A DNA stretch of 64,000 bases. Source: Comamonadaceae bacterium G21597-S1 (lineage in GTDB: Bacteria; Pseudomonadota; Gammaproteobacteria; Burkholderiales; Burkholderiaceae_C). The stretch is taken from contig JAPWHR010000002.1 of NCBI GenBank assembly GCA_027214345.1, positions 450,301-514,300 of the forward strand, read 5' to 3'. The position numbers were made by a program, and so were the translations under genes. Below, piece after piece: positions 18,005 through 28,507 of the stretch (positions are counted from its first letter, which is position 1; the number at the start of each line of letters is the position of its first letter). The notes below the pieces were generated by a model, which worked only from the letters and a program-made list of their open reading frames with translations, searched no databases and had not been told where the DNA came from.

Positions 18005-18438
18005 GAATCTCTCCCAGGATCGAACAAGCGAATCGGCCCGAGACACGCCAGGCCGGTCTTTTCATCATTCCTGCAAAATGCATGCCAAGGCGGCAATCCA
18101 TTGATATACCGTGCCGATCAGGTACATGGCGTTCATGGCGGCCATGCAGATGTCAACAAGTTCGACAGTGATGCGAGGCGCTGGCTTGCGTGCTGCGACA
18201 GCGACAGCGACAGCGACAGCGACATCGGCATCGGCATCGGCATCGGCATCGGCATTGACAATCGTCTTCGAGCGGCACGGTCCCCATCGACGTCGCGCCA
18301 TCGGATGGACGAGGAGCGTGCCAGCCGAAAACGTCGGCACACTGGCGTATGCTCTGGTCGCAGCGCCTGTCGATCACATGGCCATCACGAACCGCTCATC
18401 GAGCGCCGCGACCCGACGTCAAGCATCCAAGGAAATAC
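18005..18438. other. Intergenic region with hexanucleotide repeats
   Basis: This 434-base stretch separates the divergent PEP-CTERM gene and the dehydratase gene and holds no convincing gene. Short open frames across the repeats encode only low-complexity peptides. It must carry the promoters for both flanking genes; I cannot point to convincing -10 boxes. AAGGAA at 18429-18434 is the ribosome site of the dehydratase. Confidence 0.6.
18195..18254. repeat. Two adjoining hexanucleotide repeats, GCGACA x5 and TCGGCA x5
   Basis: Five perfect GCGACA units (18195-18224) pass directly into five perfect TCGGCA units (18225-18254). They lie in the divergent intergenic region, about 190 bases upstream of the PEP-CTERM start and 185 upstream of the dehydratase start. 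A sequence TTGACA follows at once (18255-18260). Confidence 0.9.
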
Positions 18439-20184
<1,746 letters not shown>

Positions 20185-20201
20185 CAACCAGGAACATCAC
20201 C

Positions 20202-20918
20202 ATGGCACTCGATCCCGCGACCCGCGACAAACTCAAGACCGTCAGCACCGCCACCTTGTGCACCGCACTGTTCAAGCGCGGCCTGCGCAACCAGTTCATC
20301 CAGGACGTGCGGCCGCTCAATCCGAAGGCCGCGACCATGGTCGGCGAGGCCTACACGCTGCGCTACATCCCGGCGCGCGAAGACCTGAACCCGATCACCG
20401 TGTTCCAGGACCCGAAACACCCGCAACGCGTGGCCGTCGACCAATGCCCTGAGGGCGCGGTGATGGTCATCGACAGCCGCAAGGATGCCCGGGCCGCATC
20501 CGCCGGGTCGATCCTGATCACGCGGTTGATGGTGCGCGGCGCCGCCGGCGTCGTTACCGACGGCGGATTCCGCGATTCACCGGAACTGGCCGAGATGCCG
20601 TTCCCGGTCTACCACAACCGGCCCTCGGCGCCGACCAACCTGACGCTGCACCAGGCGATGGACATCAACGTGCCGATCGGCTGCGGCGACGTTGCCGTGT
20701 TCCCGGGCGACGTCATCGTCGGCGACCGTGAAGGCGTGTTCGTGATCCCGGCGCACCTGGCCGACGAAGTCGCCATTGAAGCGGTCGAGATGACGGCCTA
20801 CGAGGACTTCGTGACCGAGGAAGTCCGAAAGGGCCGCTCCATCATCGGCCTGTATCCGGCCACGCAGCAGCAGTCCAGGGACGACTTCGCGGCCTGGCGC
20901 AAGGCCCGGGGGCGCTGA
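20202..20918 (+). CDS. RraA-family protein, probable class II 4-hydroxy-2-oxo acid aldolase
   Basis: A 238-residue protein of the RraA/HMG-aldolase fold. Conserved pieces are TVSTATLCTALFKRG near the N-terminus, GEAYTLRY near residue 50, and the active-site loop VVTDGGFRDSPEL near 115-128, whose Arg-Asp binds the divalent metal and oxaloacetate-type substrate in aldolase members. RNase E inhibitors of this family are usually about 160 residues; this longer form beside a sugar-acid dehydratase fits a pyruvate-releasing aldolase. It is co-directional with the dehydratase and converges on the SAF-domain dehydrogenase gene. Confidence 0.82.
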   Translation: MALDPATRDKLKTVSTATLCTALFKRGLRNQFIQDVRPLNPKAATMVGEAYTLRYIPAREDLNPITVFQDPKHPQRVAVDQCPEGAVMVIDSRKDARAASAGSILITRLMVRGAAGVVTDGGFRDSPELAEMPFPVYHNRPSAPTNLTLHQAMDINVPIGCGDVAVFPGDVIVGDREGVFVIPAHLADEVAIEAVEMTAYEDFVTEEVRKGRSIIGLYPATQQQSRDDFAAWRKARGR

Positions 20919-21000
20919 AGCCACGCGTGCGGCTCGCGCGCCGGACGCGTTCTGGCAACCGGGCGGCCGCCTCGACCCTGCAGGCCCGGCCGCCGCCGGC

Positions 21001-22359
21001 TCACGCCGCCTTGCGCTGTGGCTCGGCGAACATCGCCTCCATCTGCCTGCGAATCGTGTAGGCATGGGTCGTCGTGTCCATCGCGACGTCGGCCCAGCAC
21101 AGGCTCTGGCCCTTGCGGACGGGGCGCACCAGCGTGACATCGTGCGCCAGGCCCAGCGGCAGGCCACCGAGCTGCACCGAGGTGTCGGACGGCAGCAGCT
21201 TGCCCCATACCGTGTAGCCGCCTTCACCATCGAGCCTGTCGCCGGGTTGCAGATCCCGCTTGGCAGTGGCCACGACATCGGCGTTCCAGCAGGTCGCCAC
21301 GCCGGTGGGTTCACCGCGCAGCGCCACCGACGCCACCGACATGCCGACCTCCAGGCCGATCAGGTGCCAGCGCTTGTACAGCGTGAAATAACGCCCGCTG
21401 GGATCGGTGTGGGCGTTGTATTCCTCGAAGCAGTTCTTGACGTATTCCGTCTCGGCCTCGACCGTCACCCACACGCCCATGCGGATGTCGTACGGGATCT
21501 TGCGGCCATCGGATTCGAGCGACGAGATCACTTCGACCATGCCCTTGCGTTCGAGCACGCCGCCTTCGGCCCGCGGCCGGGTCACGAACGGGATGTCCTC
21601 GACGCTGGCCGGTGGGTACAACAAGCCATTGGACGGCACCGCGAGCCCGGTCGCGTTCGCCACCGCCGTGCATTCGATCGCTGGCTTCGAGCCGTCGAGG
21701 AAACTGTTGAACATCTTGGGGTTCAGGCCACCCCGTGTTGCCTGCTCCGGCGTCAGGCCATAGTTGCCCCAGACCGTCTCGGGCGTGGACTCGCAGAAAT
21801 GCGGCAACCATTTGTGCCCACGCCCGGCAGCCACGACCGGAAAGCCGCAGGTGCGCGCCCAGTCGACGAGGTCGCAGATCAGCGCCGGCTGGTCACCGAA
21901 GGCCAGCGAATAGACAACACCGGCGTCCATGGCCTTGCGCGCCAGCAACGGGCCGCAGAACGCGTCGGCCTCCACTGTCACGTTGACCACGTGTTTGCCG
22001 TGGGCGAACGCCTCCAGGCAGTGGTCGACCGCCGCGATCGGGTGTCCCGTGCATTCGACCACGACATCGATGGCCGGATGCCGCACCAGCGCCTGCCAGT
22101 CCTCGCCGATGTGGGTGGTGCCGCTTTTCACCGCATCGTCGAGCGATGCCGCCTGCGTGCGCTGCGGCTCCCAGCCGACGCGCGCCAGGTTGGTGCGCGC
22201 CGCATCCGGCGACAGGTCAGCGATACCGACCAGGTGCACGCCGGGTGTGCGCGGGATCTGCGCCAGGTACATGGAGCCGAACTTGCCTGCGCCGATCAGG
22301 CCGACCCGCACCGGCCGTCCTTCGGCGGCGCGGCGCTGCAATTGTGCAAAAAGGCTCAT
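21001..22359 (-). CDS. NAD(P)-dependent oxidoreductase with C-terminal SAF domain
   Basis: A 452-residue protein with an N-terminal Rossmann fold (VGLIGAGKFGSMYL near 19) and a homoserine-dehydrogenase-like middle (VVECTGHP near 100, FGDQPAL near 155), then a SAF-type C-terminal domain (about 370-440: AKRDLQPGDRL, VRPVRKGQSL). SAF domains occur in sugar-acid enzymes and sialate synthases. The substrate is not known. A strong AAGGAGG precedes the ATG at 22359. Its ATG overlaps the stop of the dioxygenase gene by 4 bases, and that gene overlaps the regulator in the same way, so the three are one operon. Confidence 0.82.
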   Translation of the reverse strand: MSLFAQLQRRAAEGRPVRVGLIGAGKFGSMYLAQIPRTPGVHLVGIADLSPDAARTNLARVGWEPQRTQAASLDDAVKSGTTHIGEDWQALVRHPAIDVVVECTGHPIAAVDHCLEAFAHGKHVVNVTVEADAFCGPLLARKAMDAGVVYSLAFGDQPALICDLVDWARTCGFPVVAAGRGHKWLPHFCESTPETVWGNYGLTPEQATRGGLNPKMFNSFLDGSKPAIECTAVANATGLAVPSNGLLYPPASVEDIPFVTRPRAEGGVLERKGMVEVISSLESDGRKIPYDIRMGVWVTVEAETEYVKNCFEEYNAHTDPSGRYFTLYKRWHLIGLEVGMSVASVALRGEPTGVATCWNADVVATAKRDLQPGDRLDGEGGYTVWGKLLPSDTSVQLGGLPLGLAHDVTLVRPVRKGQSLCWADVAMDTTTHAYTIRRQMEAMFAEPQRKAA

Positions 22360-23237
22360 GCGGCCTCCTTCATCTCGCCGAATGGCACCGACGAGGTCTG
22401 CAAGGCACTGGCCGGCATGCCGTCCTTCCACGGTACGTCGACCGGATAGTCCTTGAGCAGGCAGTCGTCGGGCAGGCAGGCGATGGGCGTGAAGTCGCGG
22501 TGCGCGATGTATTCCGGCCGCTTGTGGCGGCGGATATGGTTGCTGACCGCGCACAGACTCAGGTAGACGCTGACCCGGTTCCACGGCGACAGGTTGCTGG
22601 TCGATGCGTGCACCAGGCAGCTGTGGAACAGAATCATCGAGCCGGCCGGCCCCTTGGGCGAGACGATGCCGCCGTTCTTGCCACCGGCGCGTTCAACCAG
22701 CTGACGGATCAGGTCGTTGTCGACGGTCCACAACGGGTAGCTGGTCGTGGTCAGGTCGTGTTTCGCGTCCACGACACCTTTCTTGTGGCTGCCGGGAATG
22801 AACATCAGCGGCCCGTTGAATTCGTTGACGTCATCGAGAAAGATCGCGACGTTCATCGCGCGTTCGGTCGGCATCATGTCGTCATTGAGCCAGGTGCCGT
22901 AGTCCTGGTGCCATTGCCACACGTCGCCCTCGAACGCCATCTTGCCGTTGATCTTGAACTGGTGCATGTAGAGCGGCTCGTCGAACAACTCCTGCACCGG
23001 TTCGACCATGCGTGGATGGCGCGCCAGCCGTGCGAACGGTTCGCTGACCATGTGGGCGGCGAAATTCGTGCGCACCGCATCCTTGCCTTTCTCGCGCACG
23101 TTGTAGGCCTCGCGCCGGCTGTACAGCTCCGGCACCGCATTGGTCAGGGTCTTGACCTCCTCGGGCTTGAACAGGCCGGGGAAAAACAGATAGCCGTCGC
23201 GCTCGAATTGCGCATGTTGCTCCGCAGTCAGTTTCAT
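22356..23237 (-). CDS. Phytanoyl-CoA dioxygenase (PhyH/EctD-like)
   Basis: A 293-residue Fe(II)/2-oxoglutarate dioxygenase of the PhyH family. The iron ligands are visible: H110 and D112 in WQWHQDYGTW and the distal H210 in VHASTSNLSPWNR, with R221 as the likely 2-oxoglutarate anchor. The spacing and the HxSxxNxSPxxR block resemble ectoine and proline hydroxylases. It should hydroxylate a small polar substrate or open its side chain. It overlaps the regulator by 4 bases upstream and the dehydrogenase by 4 bases downstream, so hydroxylation followed by oxidation of one substrate is a reasonable reading. Confidence 0.87.
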   Translation of the reverse strand: MKLTAEQHAQFERDGYLFFPGLFKPEEVKTLTNAVPELYSRREAYNVREKGKDAVRTNFAAHMVSEPFARLARHPRMVEPVQELFDEPLYMHQFKINGKMAFEGDVWQWHQDYGTWLNDDMMPTERAMNVAIFLDDVNEFNGPLMFIPGSHKKGVVDAKHDLTTTSYPLWTVDNDLIRQLVERAGGKNGGIVSPKGPAGSMILFHSCLVHASTSNLSPWNRVSVYLSLCAVSNHIRRHKRPEYIAHRDFTPIACLPDDCLLKDYPVDVPWKDGMPASALQTSSVPFGEMKEAA

Positions 23238-23917
23238 CGTGTGTCTCCTTGGCGCTCGGCCAGTACGTGGTTCAGGATGTCGGTCAGGTTGTCGCTGGCA
23301 CGCTCGGCATGACCGGTGATCAGCGCGGCGGCGGCATCGCCGTCACCCCGCGCGATCGCATCGGCAATCGCTTCGTGTTCGTCCCACAACGCCTCGCGTT
23401 GCCCGGACTGCTGCAGCACCGCACCCATGACACGGCGCAGATGACGCCAATGCGCATGCGCGCTTTGCGCGATCAGGTCGTTGCCCGAGGCGCGGTAGAT
23501 CGCGTCATGAAAGGCAAGGTCGGCGTCGATCATGGCCCGCACGTCCTTGCCCCGCGCTGCCTTGCGGCCCTGCGCGATCAGCTTGGTGTCGATGCGCAAC
23601 CGCTGCGCAGCCGCCAGCCGCGCCGCCAGCGCATCGAGCGCTCCGCGCACCTGGTAGACCTTGACGATCCAGGCCGGATCGAGCGGCGCGACCAGCAGGC
23701 CCCGACCCGGCGCGTCGCGCACGAAACCGTCCTTCTTGAGCAGGCGCAGCGCCTGCAGCACCGGCTGGCGCGACACCGCCAGCTGCGCCGCAATGTCCTC
23801 CTGCGTGATGCGCTGGCCCGGCGCGAGCGACCCGTCGCTGATGGCGTCGAGCAGACGCGCGTAGACCTGCTCGACGAGGTCGGGGGCGGGATCGAGCCGG
23901 ATGAGTTGTGCGGGCAT
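23234..23917 (-). CDS. GntR-family (FCD) transcriptional regulator
   Basis: A 227-residue regulator: winged helix at about 10-75 (DLVEQVYARLLDAI, ITQEDIAAQLAVSRQPVLQALRLL), then an FCD effector domain (about 90-215) with the metal-binding pattern D134, H138 (DADLAFHDAI) and later His residues. FCD regulators respond to small carboxylic or sugar acids. It is the first gene of the operon with the dioxygenase and dehydrogenase. A perfect palindrome TCTGTATACAGA lies 34 bases before its start, so it probably controls its own operon. Confidence 0.92.
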   Translation of the reverse strand: MPAQLIRLDPAPDLVEQVYARLLDAISDGSLAPGQRITQEDIAAQLAVSRQPVLQALRLLKKDGFVRDAPGRGLLVAPLDPAWIVKVYQVRGALDALAARLAAAQRLRIDTKLIAQGRKAARGKDVRAMIDADLAFHDAIYRASGNDLIAQSAHAHWRHLRRVMGAVLQQSGQREALWDEHEAIADAIARGDGDAAAALITGHAERASDNLTDILNHVLAERQGDTR

Positions 23918-23950
23918 CGGGATGGACCGGCGGGCGGTCGCGCTCTGAAG

Positions 23951-23962
23951 TCTGTATACAGA
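23951..23962. promoter_or_regulatory. GntR/FCD operator palindrome
   Basis: TCTGTATACAGA is a perfect 12-bp palindrome with the GTATAC core seen in operators of FCD-type GntR regulators. It sits between the gntR gene and the divergent metal-handling gene at 24102, 34 bases from the gntR start, where binding would block transcription. Confidence 0.7.
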
Positions 23963-24101
23963 ATACGGATGATCGCATCAAGTGTCAATGGCGATCCGGA
24001 TCTGCGTGCGCCGGCCCGGCACCAGCGACGAGCGTTGTGGCCGGCCAAGGCCATCGCCGGCAAAAGAATGAACTTCTTGCGGCCGACGCTATCATTCTCC
24101 G

Positions 24102-24509
24102 GTGCGCCGATTCTTTTTCATACTGATGATCGCCCTGCTGCCGTTGCGCGGGTGGGTCGGCGACGCCATGGCCATGCAGATGGCGCTGCCCGGCGGCATG
24201 GCGCATGCGTCGGCGCCCGAGACGGCGACAGGCGCCACGCATGCGCATGCCCACCATGGCGCGGCGGCCGACCACCAGCGACACGCCGCCGCAAGCGGCG
24301 ACTGCACCGACCATGCGGACGGCGACGCCACGGTGTCGGACGCCCATTGCCAGACCTGCACCGTCTGCCAGACCTGCCATACCGTGGCCATCACCGTGCC
24401 GCTCGTGGGCACGGAGGCCACCGAGCCGATGACGGCAGCGCCACTGACGGCGCAATCCCGCTTTGCCAGCGCCGATCGCGCGCCGGGCCTCAAGCCGCCC
24501 ATTTCCTGA
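24102..24509 (+). CDS. Cys/His-rich exported protein of the copper cluster
   Basis: A 135-residue protein with an N-terminal hydrophobic segment (FFFILMIALLPLRGWVGDAMA) that should act as a signal peptide, then a His-rich stretch (HAHAHHGAAADHQRH) and a Cys block SDAHCQTCTVCQTCH. The mix of Met, His and Cys suggests metal binding in the periplasm. The start is GTG at 24102; no strong ribosome site is seen and an ATG at 24126 would cut the signal peptide. Similar short proteins head copper clusters in related bacteria. The biochemical role is not known. Confidence 0.68.
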   Translation: MRRFFFILMIALLPLRGWVGDAMAMQMALPGGMAHASAPETATGATHAHAHHGAAADHQRHAAASGDCTDHADGDATVSDAHCQTCTVCQTCHTVAITVPLVGTEATEPMTAAPLTAQSRFASADRAPGLKPPIS

Positions 24510-24607
24510 CTCCCCCAGCCTTAGTTCGTCCGCGCGCTGCCTGAAACCGGGCTACGTGCGCGGATCTGTGGCCATCGGCCACGCAACCCGCTGCCCTGGA
24601 GTCAGCC

Positions 24608-24892
24608 ATGAAGCAAACCCTCTTGTCGTTGTGCGGCGCACTGGCCTGCCTGCCCCTCGCCGCCCACGCGCAATCACCAACGGACCCGGCCGCACCGGTT
24701 CCAAGCGTCCAGTACCGGTCGGTATTCAAGGACACACCGACCGGCGTCGAGACCGAGACGCTGGACTGGAAGGCCGCCAACGCGCAGGTCGGCCAGTTCC
24801 TGCGCGGCCACATCGACATCCTGAAATGGGAAGCGGCGCAGCAGAAGCATGCACCCGCGACACCTGCTGCCACGGAAAGCGGCAAACCATGA
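24608..24892 (+). CDS. Small exported protein of the copper cluster
   Basis: A 94-residue protein with a clean signal peptide (MKQTLLSLCGALACLPLAAHA, cut before QSP). The mature part is short, with a Pro-rich start, the segment SVQYRSVFKDTPTGVETETLDWKA broken by a GVE turn, and NAQVGQFLRGHIDILKWE, an amphipathic helix. GGAG stands 7 bases before the ATG. Its stop overlaps the start of the TolC-like gene by 4 bases (ATGA), so it is translated with the channel and may be an accessory to it. I do not recognise a named family. Confidence 0.75.
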   Translation: MKQTLLSLCGALACLPLAAHAQSPTDPAAPVPSVQYRSVFKDTPTGVETETLDWKAANAQVGQFLRGHIDILKWEAAQQKHAPATPAATESGKP

Positions 24893-26343
24893 ATCCCGAA
24901 CGCAAGAAGACCTTCTTCGCACGCCGGGCGTCGCGCCTGTCGGCCGCGGCATTGGCCGTCGCCGTGCTGGGCGGCTGCGCCTCCGTGTCGCCGGACGGCG
25001 GCACCGCCGACGTGCAGGCCCTGGTCGCCGGCAAGACTGGCACCGTCGACGCGCGGCTGGCACCGCAGGACACGCCCGCCGCACAGGCCGCCGTGGCCGA
25101 ATTGCTCAAGGCGCCCGTCGATGCCGAGTCGGCGGTGCGCATCGCGCTGCTCAACAACGCCAGCCTTCGTGGATCCCTCGCCACGCTGGGTGTCAGCGAC
25201 GCGTTGCGGGTGCAGGCGGGTACCTTGCCCAATCCGCACTTCTCGATCGCCCGGTTGCGCATGGGTGACGAGGTCGAGATCGAGCGCATGCTGACGTTCA
25301 ATCTGGTCGGCCTGCTGACCCTGCCCTGGAAATACCAGTGGCAGACGCAGCAACATGAACTGGCCAAGTTACAGGCCGCGCAGGACGTGATCCGGCTCGC
25401 GGCCCATACGCGCAAGGCCTGGATCACCGCGGTTGCCGCGCAGCAGACGGCGGTGTACATGCGCGACGCCAAGGAAGCTGCCGAGGCCGGTGACGAACTG
25501 GCCCGGCGCATGGCCCGGGTCGGCAACTGGAGCAAGTTGCGCCAGGCGCGCGAGCAGCTGACGCTCAGCGACGCCACCGCGCAACTGGCCCGCGCCGAAC
25601 AGGCGGCGTTCAGCGCGCGCGAACGGCTGACCCGGCTGATGGGCTTGTGGGGCGCGCAGGCCAACTTCCGGCTGGCCGAGCGCCTGCCCGACCTGCCCAA
25701 GGACGTGACGCCCATGACCGACATCGAGGCGCGTGCGCTGCGCGAACGCCTCGACGTGCGATCGGCCATGGCCGAGTCGCGTTACGTGGCCGAGCAGATG
25801 GGTTTCACCAGGGTCACCGGTTATGTCGACGGCATGTCGATCGGCCTGATCCGCAACAGCGTGTTCGACAACGACGCCGGAACCAAGGCGTCCAACCGTG
25901 GTGTCGAACTGGAGTTGCCGCTGCCCTTGTTCGACTGGGGCGGCGCACGGAACGCGCGCGCACGCGCCGTGTACCTGCAATCGGCCGCACGGGTGCAGGA
26001 GACGGCCGTCAACGCCCGCTCGGAAGCGCGGGAAGCGTATTTCGCCTACCGCACCGCCTACGACCTGGCCCGCCACTACCGCGACGACGTGGTGCCTCTG
26101 CGCAAGTTCATCGGCGAGGAAATGCTGCTGCGCTACAACGGCATGCTGGCCAGCACCTGGGACCTGCTGGCCGACAGCCGGGCCCAGGTGATGGCGGTCA
26201 ACAGCGCCATCGAAGCCCAGCGGGACTTCTGGCTGGCCGAGACCGACCTGCAGACGGCCTTGACCGGCACCAGTCCCGGCGCCATCGCAGGTGCGACCGC
26301 AAGCGCAGTTGGCGGCGGCGGCGATGCTGCCGCCGGCCACTGA
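24889..26343 (+). CDS. TolC/CusC-family outer-membrane efflux lipoprotein
   Basis: A 484-residue outer-membrane factor. The N-terminus has Arg-rich residues, a hydrophobic stretch and VLGGCAS, a lipobox, so the protein is probably acylated. Two OEP repeats follow (about 90-280 and 290-470) made of long helices such as RKAWITAVAAQQTAVYMRDA and EAREAYFAYRTAYDLARHY, with the strand LELPLPLFDWGGARN between. Such channels work with RND pumps and periplasmic adaptors, but no pump or adaptor gene is in the window. The ATG overlaps the previous stop; the multicopper oxidase follows after 46 bases. Confidence 0.9.
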   Translation: MNPERKKTFFARRASRLSAAALAVAVLGGCASVSPDGGTADVQALVAGKTGTVDARLAPQDTPAAQAAVAELLKAPVDAESAVRIALLNNASLRGSLATLGVSDALRVQAGTLPNPHFSIARLRMGDEVEIERMLTFNLVGLLTLPWKYQWQTQQHELAKLQAAQDVIRLAAHTRKAWITAVAAQQTAVYMRDAKEAAEAGDELARRMARVGNWSKLRQAREQLTLSDATAQLARAEQAAFSARERLTRLMGLWGAQANFRLAERLPDLPKDVTPMTDIEARALRERLDVRSAMAESRYVAEQMGFTRVTGYVDGMSIGLIRNSVFDNDAGTKASNRGVELELPLPLFDWGGARNARARAVYLQSAARVQETAVNARSEAREAYFAYRTAYDLARHYRDDVVPLRKFIGEEMLLRYNGMLASTWDLLADSRAQVMAVNSAIEAQRDFWLAETDLQTALTGTSPGAIAGATASAVGGGGDAAAGH

Positions 26344-26389
26344 ACGCGATGCACCGCGTGCACCTGCAAACCCACACGAGACAAGCACA

Positions 26390-27832
26390 ATGAATCGACG
26401 CAACTTCTTCGGCGGTGCGGCAATGACAGCCGTGGCTGCCGCATCGGTCAGCCGCGTGGCCATGGCCGCCCTGCCCGAGCCCGTCATGATGGGCAAACCC
26501 GACACCGCCCCGCCGCTGGTGCCACAAACCGGGCGACCCTACAACCCGGTCGTGACCCTGAACGGCTGGACCTTGCCCTGGCGCATGAACCAGAACGTCA
26601 AGGAATTCCACCTGGTGGCCGAACCCGTGGTGCGCGAGATCGCACCGGGCATGAACGCCACCTTGTGGGGCTACAACGGTCAGAGCCCGGGCCCGACGAT
26701 CGAGGTCGTCGAAGGCGACCGGGTGCGCATCTTCCTGACCAACAAGCTGCCCGAACACACGACCATCCACTGGCACGGACAACGCCTGCCCAACGGCATG
26801 GACGGTGTCGGCGGCCTGAACCAGAAGGCGGTACCGGTGGGCAAGACATATGTCTACGAGTTCGTCGCGCGCCGGCCCGGTACCTTCATGTACCACCCGC
26901 ACGCCGACGAGATGACGCAGATGGCGATGGGCATGATGGGTTTCTGGGTCACGCATCCGAAGGACAAGCATCCCCTGATCCAGGAGGTGCAACGCGACTT
27001 CTGCTTCCTGCTCAACGCCTACGACATCGACCCGGGCAGCACGACACCCATGCCCAACACGATGACGGACTTCAACCTGTGGACCTGGAACAGCCGAGCC
27101 TTTCCCGGCATCGATTCGCTCAACGTGCGCCAGGGCGACCAGGTGCGCATCCGCATCGGCAACCTGACGATGACCAACCACCCGATCCACCTGCACGGGC
27201 ACGAGTTCGTCGTCAGCGGCACCGACGGCGGGCCGACGCCGCCGGGCTCACGCTGGCCCGAGGTCACGACCGACATCGCGGTCGGCCAGATGCGCCAGAT
27301 CGACTTCCTGGCCGACGAGGAAGGCGACTGGGCCTTCCATTGCCACAAGAGCCACCACACGATGAACCCGATGGGCCACGACGTGCCCAACATGATCGGC
27401 GTGGACCACCGCGGCCTGGTCGCCAAGATCCAGAAGCTGGTGCCCGACTACATGGTGATGGGCGAACGCGGCATGGCCGACATGGGCGAGATGCAGATGC
27501 CGATCCCCGACCAGACACTGCCGATGATGACCGGCACCGGCCCCTACGGGCCGATCGAGATGGGCGGCATGTTCAGCATGCTCAAGGTGCGCCGCGACCA
27601 GAAGCCCGGTGACTACAGCAACCCGGGCTGGTACCGGCAGCCGGCCGGCACGCAATCGTTCGAGTGGACCGGCAACTTGCCGGAGCCGGCACGCTTCCAG
27701 TCGGAGGCGGCCGCCGCCGCTGGCACGGTGCCGGGGCTGCACAACCCGCCGGTCCACGCGTCGGCCCCCACTCCCCCCGGCACCACGCTGACGGTTCGCA
27801 AGCCCGGCGCGGGTTCGCACCGCGGCCATTGA
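26390..27832 (+). CDS. Tat-exported multicopper oxidase
   Basis: A 480-residue multicopper oxidase. The signal MNRRNFFGG then a hydrophobic stretch to VAMA is a Tat type. All copper-binding motifs are present: HWH at 127-129, HPH at 169-171, HxxHxHxH at 264-271 and HCHKSHHTMNPM at 317-328, the last giving the type 1 Cys (C318), His and Met ligands. A Met-rich loop (MGERGMADMGEMQMP) follows. The likely job is oxidation of Cu(I) to the less toxic Cu(II) in the periplasm. It lies between a TolC-like channel and a cupredoxin. Confidence 0.93.
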   Translation: MNRRNFFGGAAMTAVAAASVSRVAMAALPEPVMMGKPDTAPPLVPQTGRPYNPVVTLNGWTLPWRMNQNVKEFHLVAEPVVREIAPGMNATLWGYNGQSPGPTIEVVEGDRVRIFLTNKLPEHTTIHWHGQRLPNGMDGVGGLNQKAVPVGKTYVYEFVARRPGTFMYHPHADEMTQMAMGMMGFWVTHPKDKHPLIQEVQRDFCFLLNAYDIDPGSTTPMPNTMTDFNLWTWNSRAFPGIDSLNVRQGDQVRIRIGNLTMTNHPIHLHGHEFVVSGTDGGPTPPGSRWPEVTTDIAVGQMRQIDFLADEEGDWAFHCHKSHHTMNPMGHDVPNMIGVDHRGLVAKIQKLVPDYMVMGERGMADMGEMQMPIPDQTLPMMTGTGPYGPIEMGGMFSMLKVRRDQKPGDYSNPGWYRQPAGTQSFEWTGNLPEPARFQSEAAAAAGTVPGLHNPPVHASAPTPPGTTLTVRKPGAGSHRGH

Positions 27833-27914
27833 CGTGCGACTACATCGCACGATGCAGCGGCGCCCCCTCAACCCGATTCGCCAACACCCAATCCGTGACG
27901 CACAGGAGATCGCA

Positions 27915-28427
27915 ATGACGCAAGGAACACCCATAAAACAACTGTTCAAGATCGTGCTCGCCACGAGCCTCGTCGCCGCCAGCGGCATGGCTCTGGCGCA
28001 CGGCGACACCGCGCATGCCAAGAAGGACACGCCCGTCGTGAAGGAGCAAAAGCCCTGGGGCGTGGCCGGCGACGCCAAGGCGGTGAAACGCACCATCTCG
28101 GTGTCGATGACCGACACGATGCGTTTCTCGCCGGAAAAAATCGACGTCAAGCAAGGCGACACGCTGAAGTTCGTGCTCAAGAACGACGGCAAGGTCATGC
28201 ACGAGTTCGTCATCGGCACCAGGAAGGACCTGGACGAACATGCTGCGCTGATGATGAAGTTCCCGAACATGGAACACGACGAACCCTATATGGCGCACGT
28301 CGCCCCCGGCAAGACCGGCACCATCGTCTGGACCTTCAACAAGGCCGGCAGGTTCGACTTCGCGTGCCTGATCGCCGGCCACTACCAGGCCGGCATGGTC
28401 GGAAAAATCACGGTAGCCGCCAAATAG
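27915..28427 (+). CDS. Exported cupredoxin (plastocyanin/azurin family)
   Basis: A 170-residue protein with a Sec signal (to MALA-HGD) and a cupredoxin domain from about residue 60. Type 1 copper ligands are visible: His in VMHEFVIG and the C-x4-H-x4-M set in ACLIAGHYQAGM near the C-terminus. It should carry an electron or copper in the periplasm, with the neighbouring multicopper oxidase as the likely partner. AGGAG precedes the ATG at 27915. It is followed after 80 bases by the CusF-like gene. Confidence 0.92.
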   Translation: MTQGTPIKQLFKIVLATSLVAASGMALAHGDTAHAKKDTPVVKEQKPWGVAGDAKAVKRTISVSMTDTMRFSPEKIDVKQGDTLKFVLKNDGKVMHEFVIGTRKDLDEHAALMMKFPNMEHDEPYMAHVAPGKTGTIVWTFNKAGRFDFACLIAGHYQAGMVGKITVAAK

Positions 28428-28507
28428 ACATTCAAGCAACGACCCGGTCAATTCCTGCTGGCGGGTCGATCACCGCGCCATCACCATCAACGTTTCAAGG
28501 AACCATC

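Noticed and set aside
18195-18254. Repeat array as a possible CRISPR
   Set aside because: Units are 6 bases with no spacers; this is a simple sequence repeat.
18255-18260. TTGACA right after the hexanucleotide repeats
   Set aside because: It equals the -35 consensus, but no -10-like hexamer lies 16-18 bases downstream, so no promoter is called.
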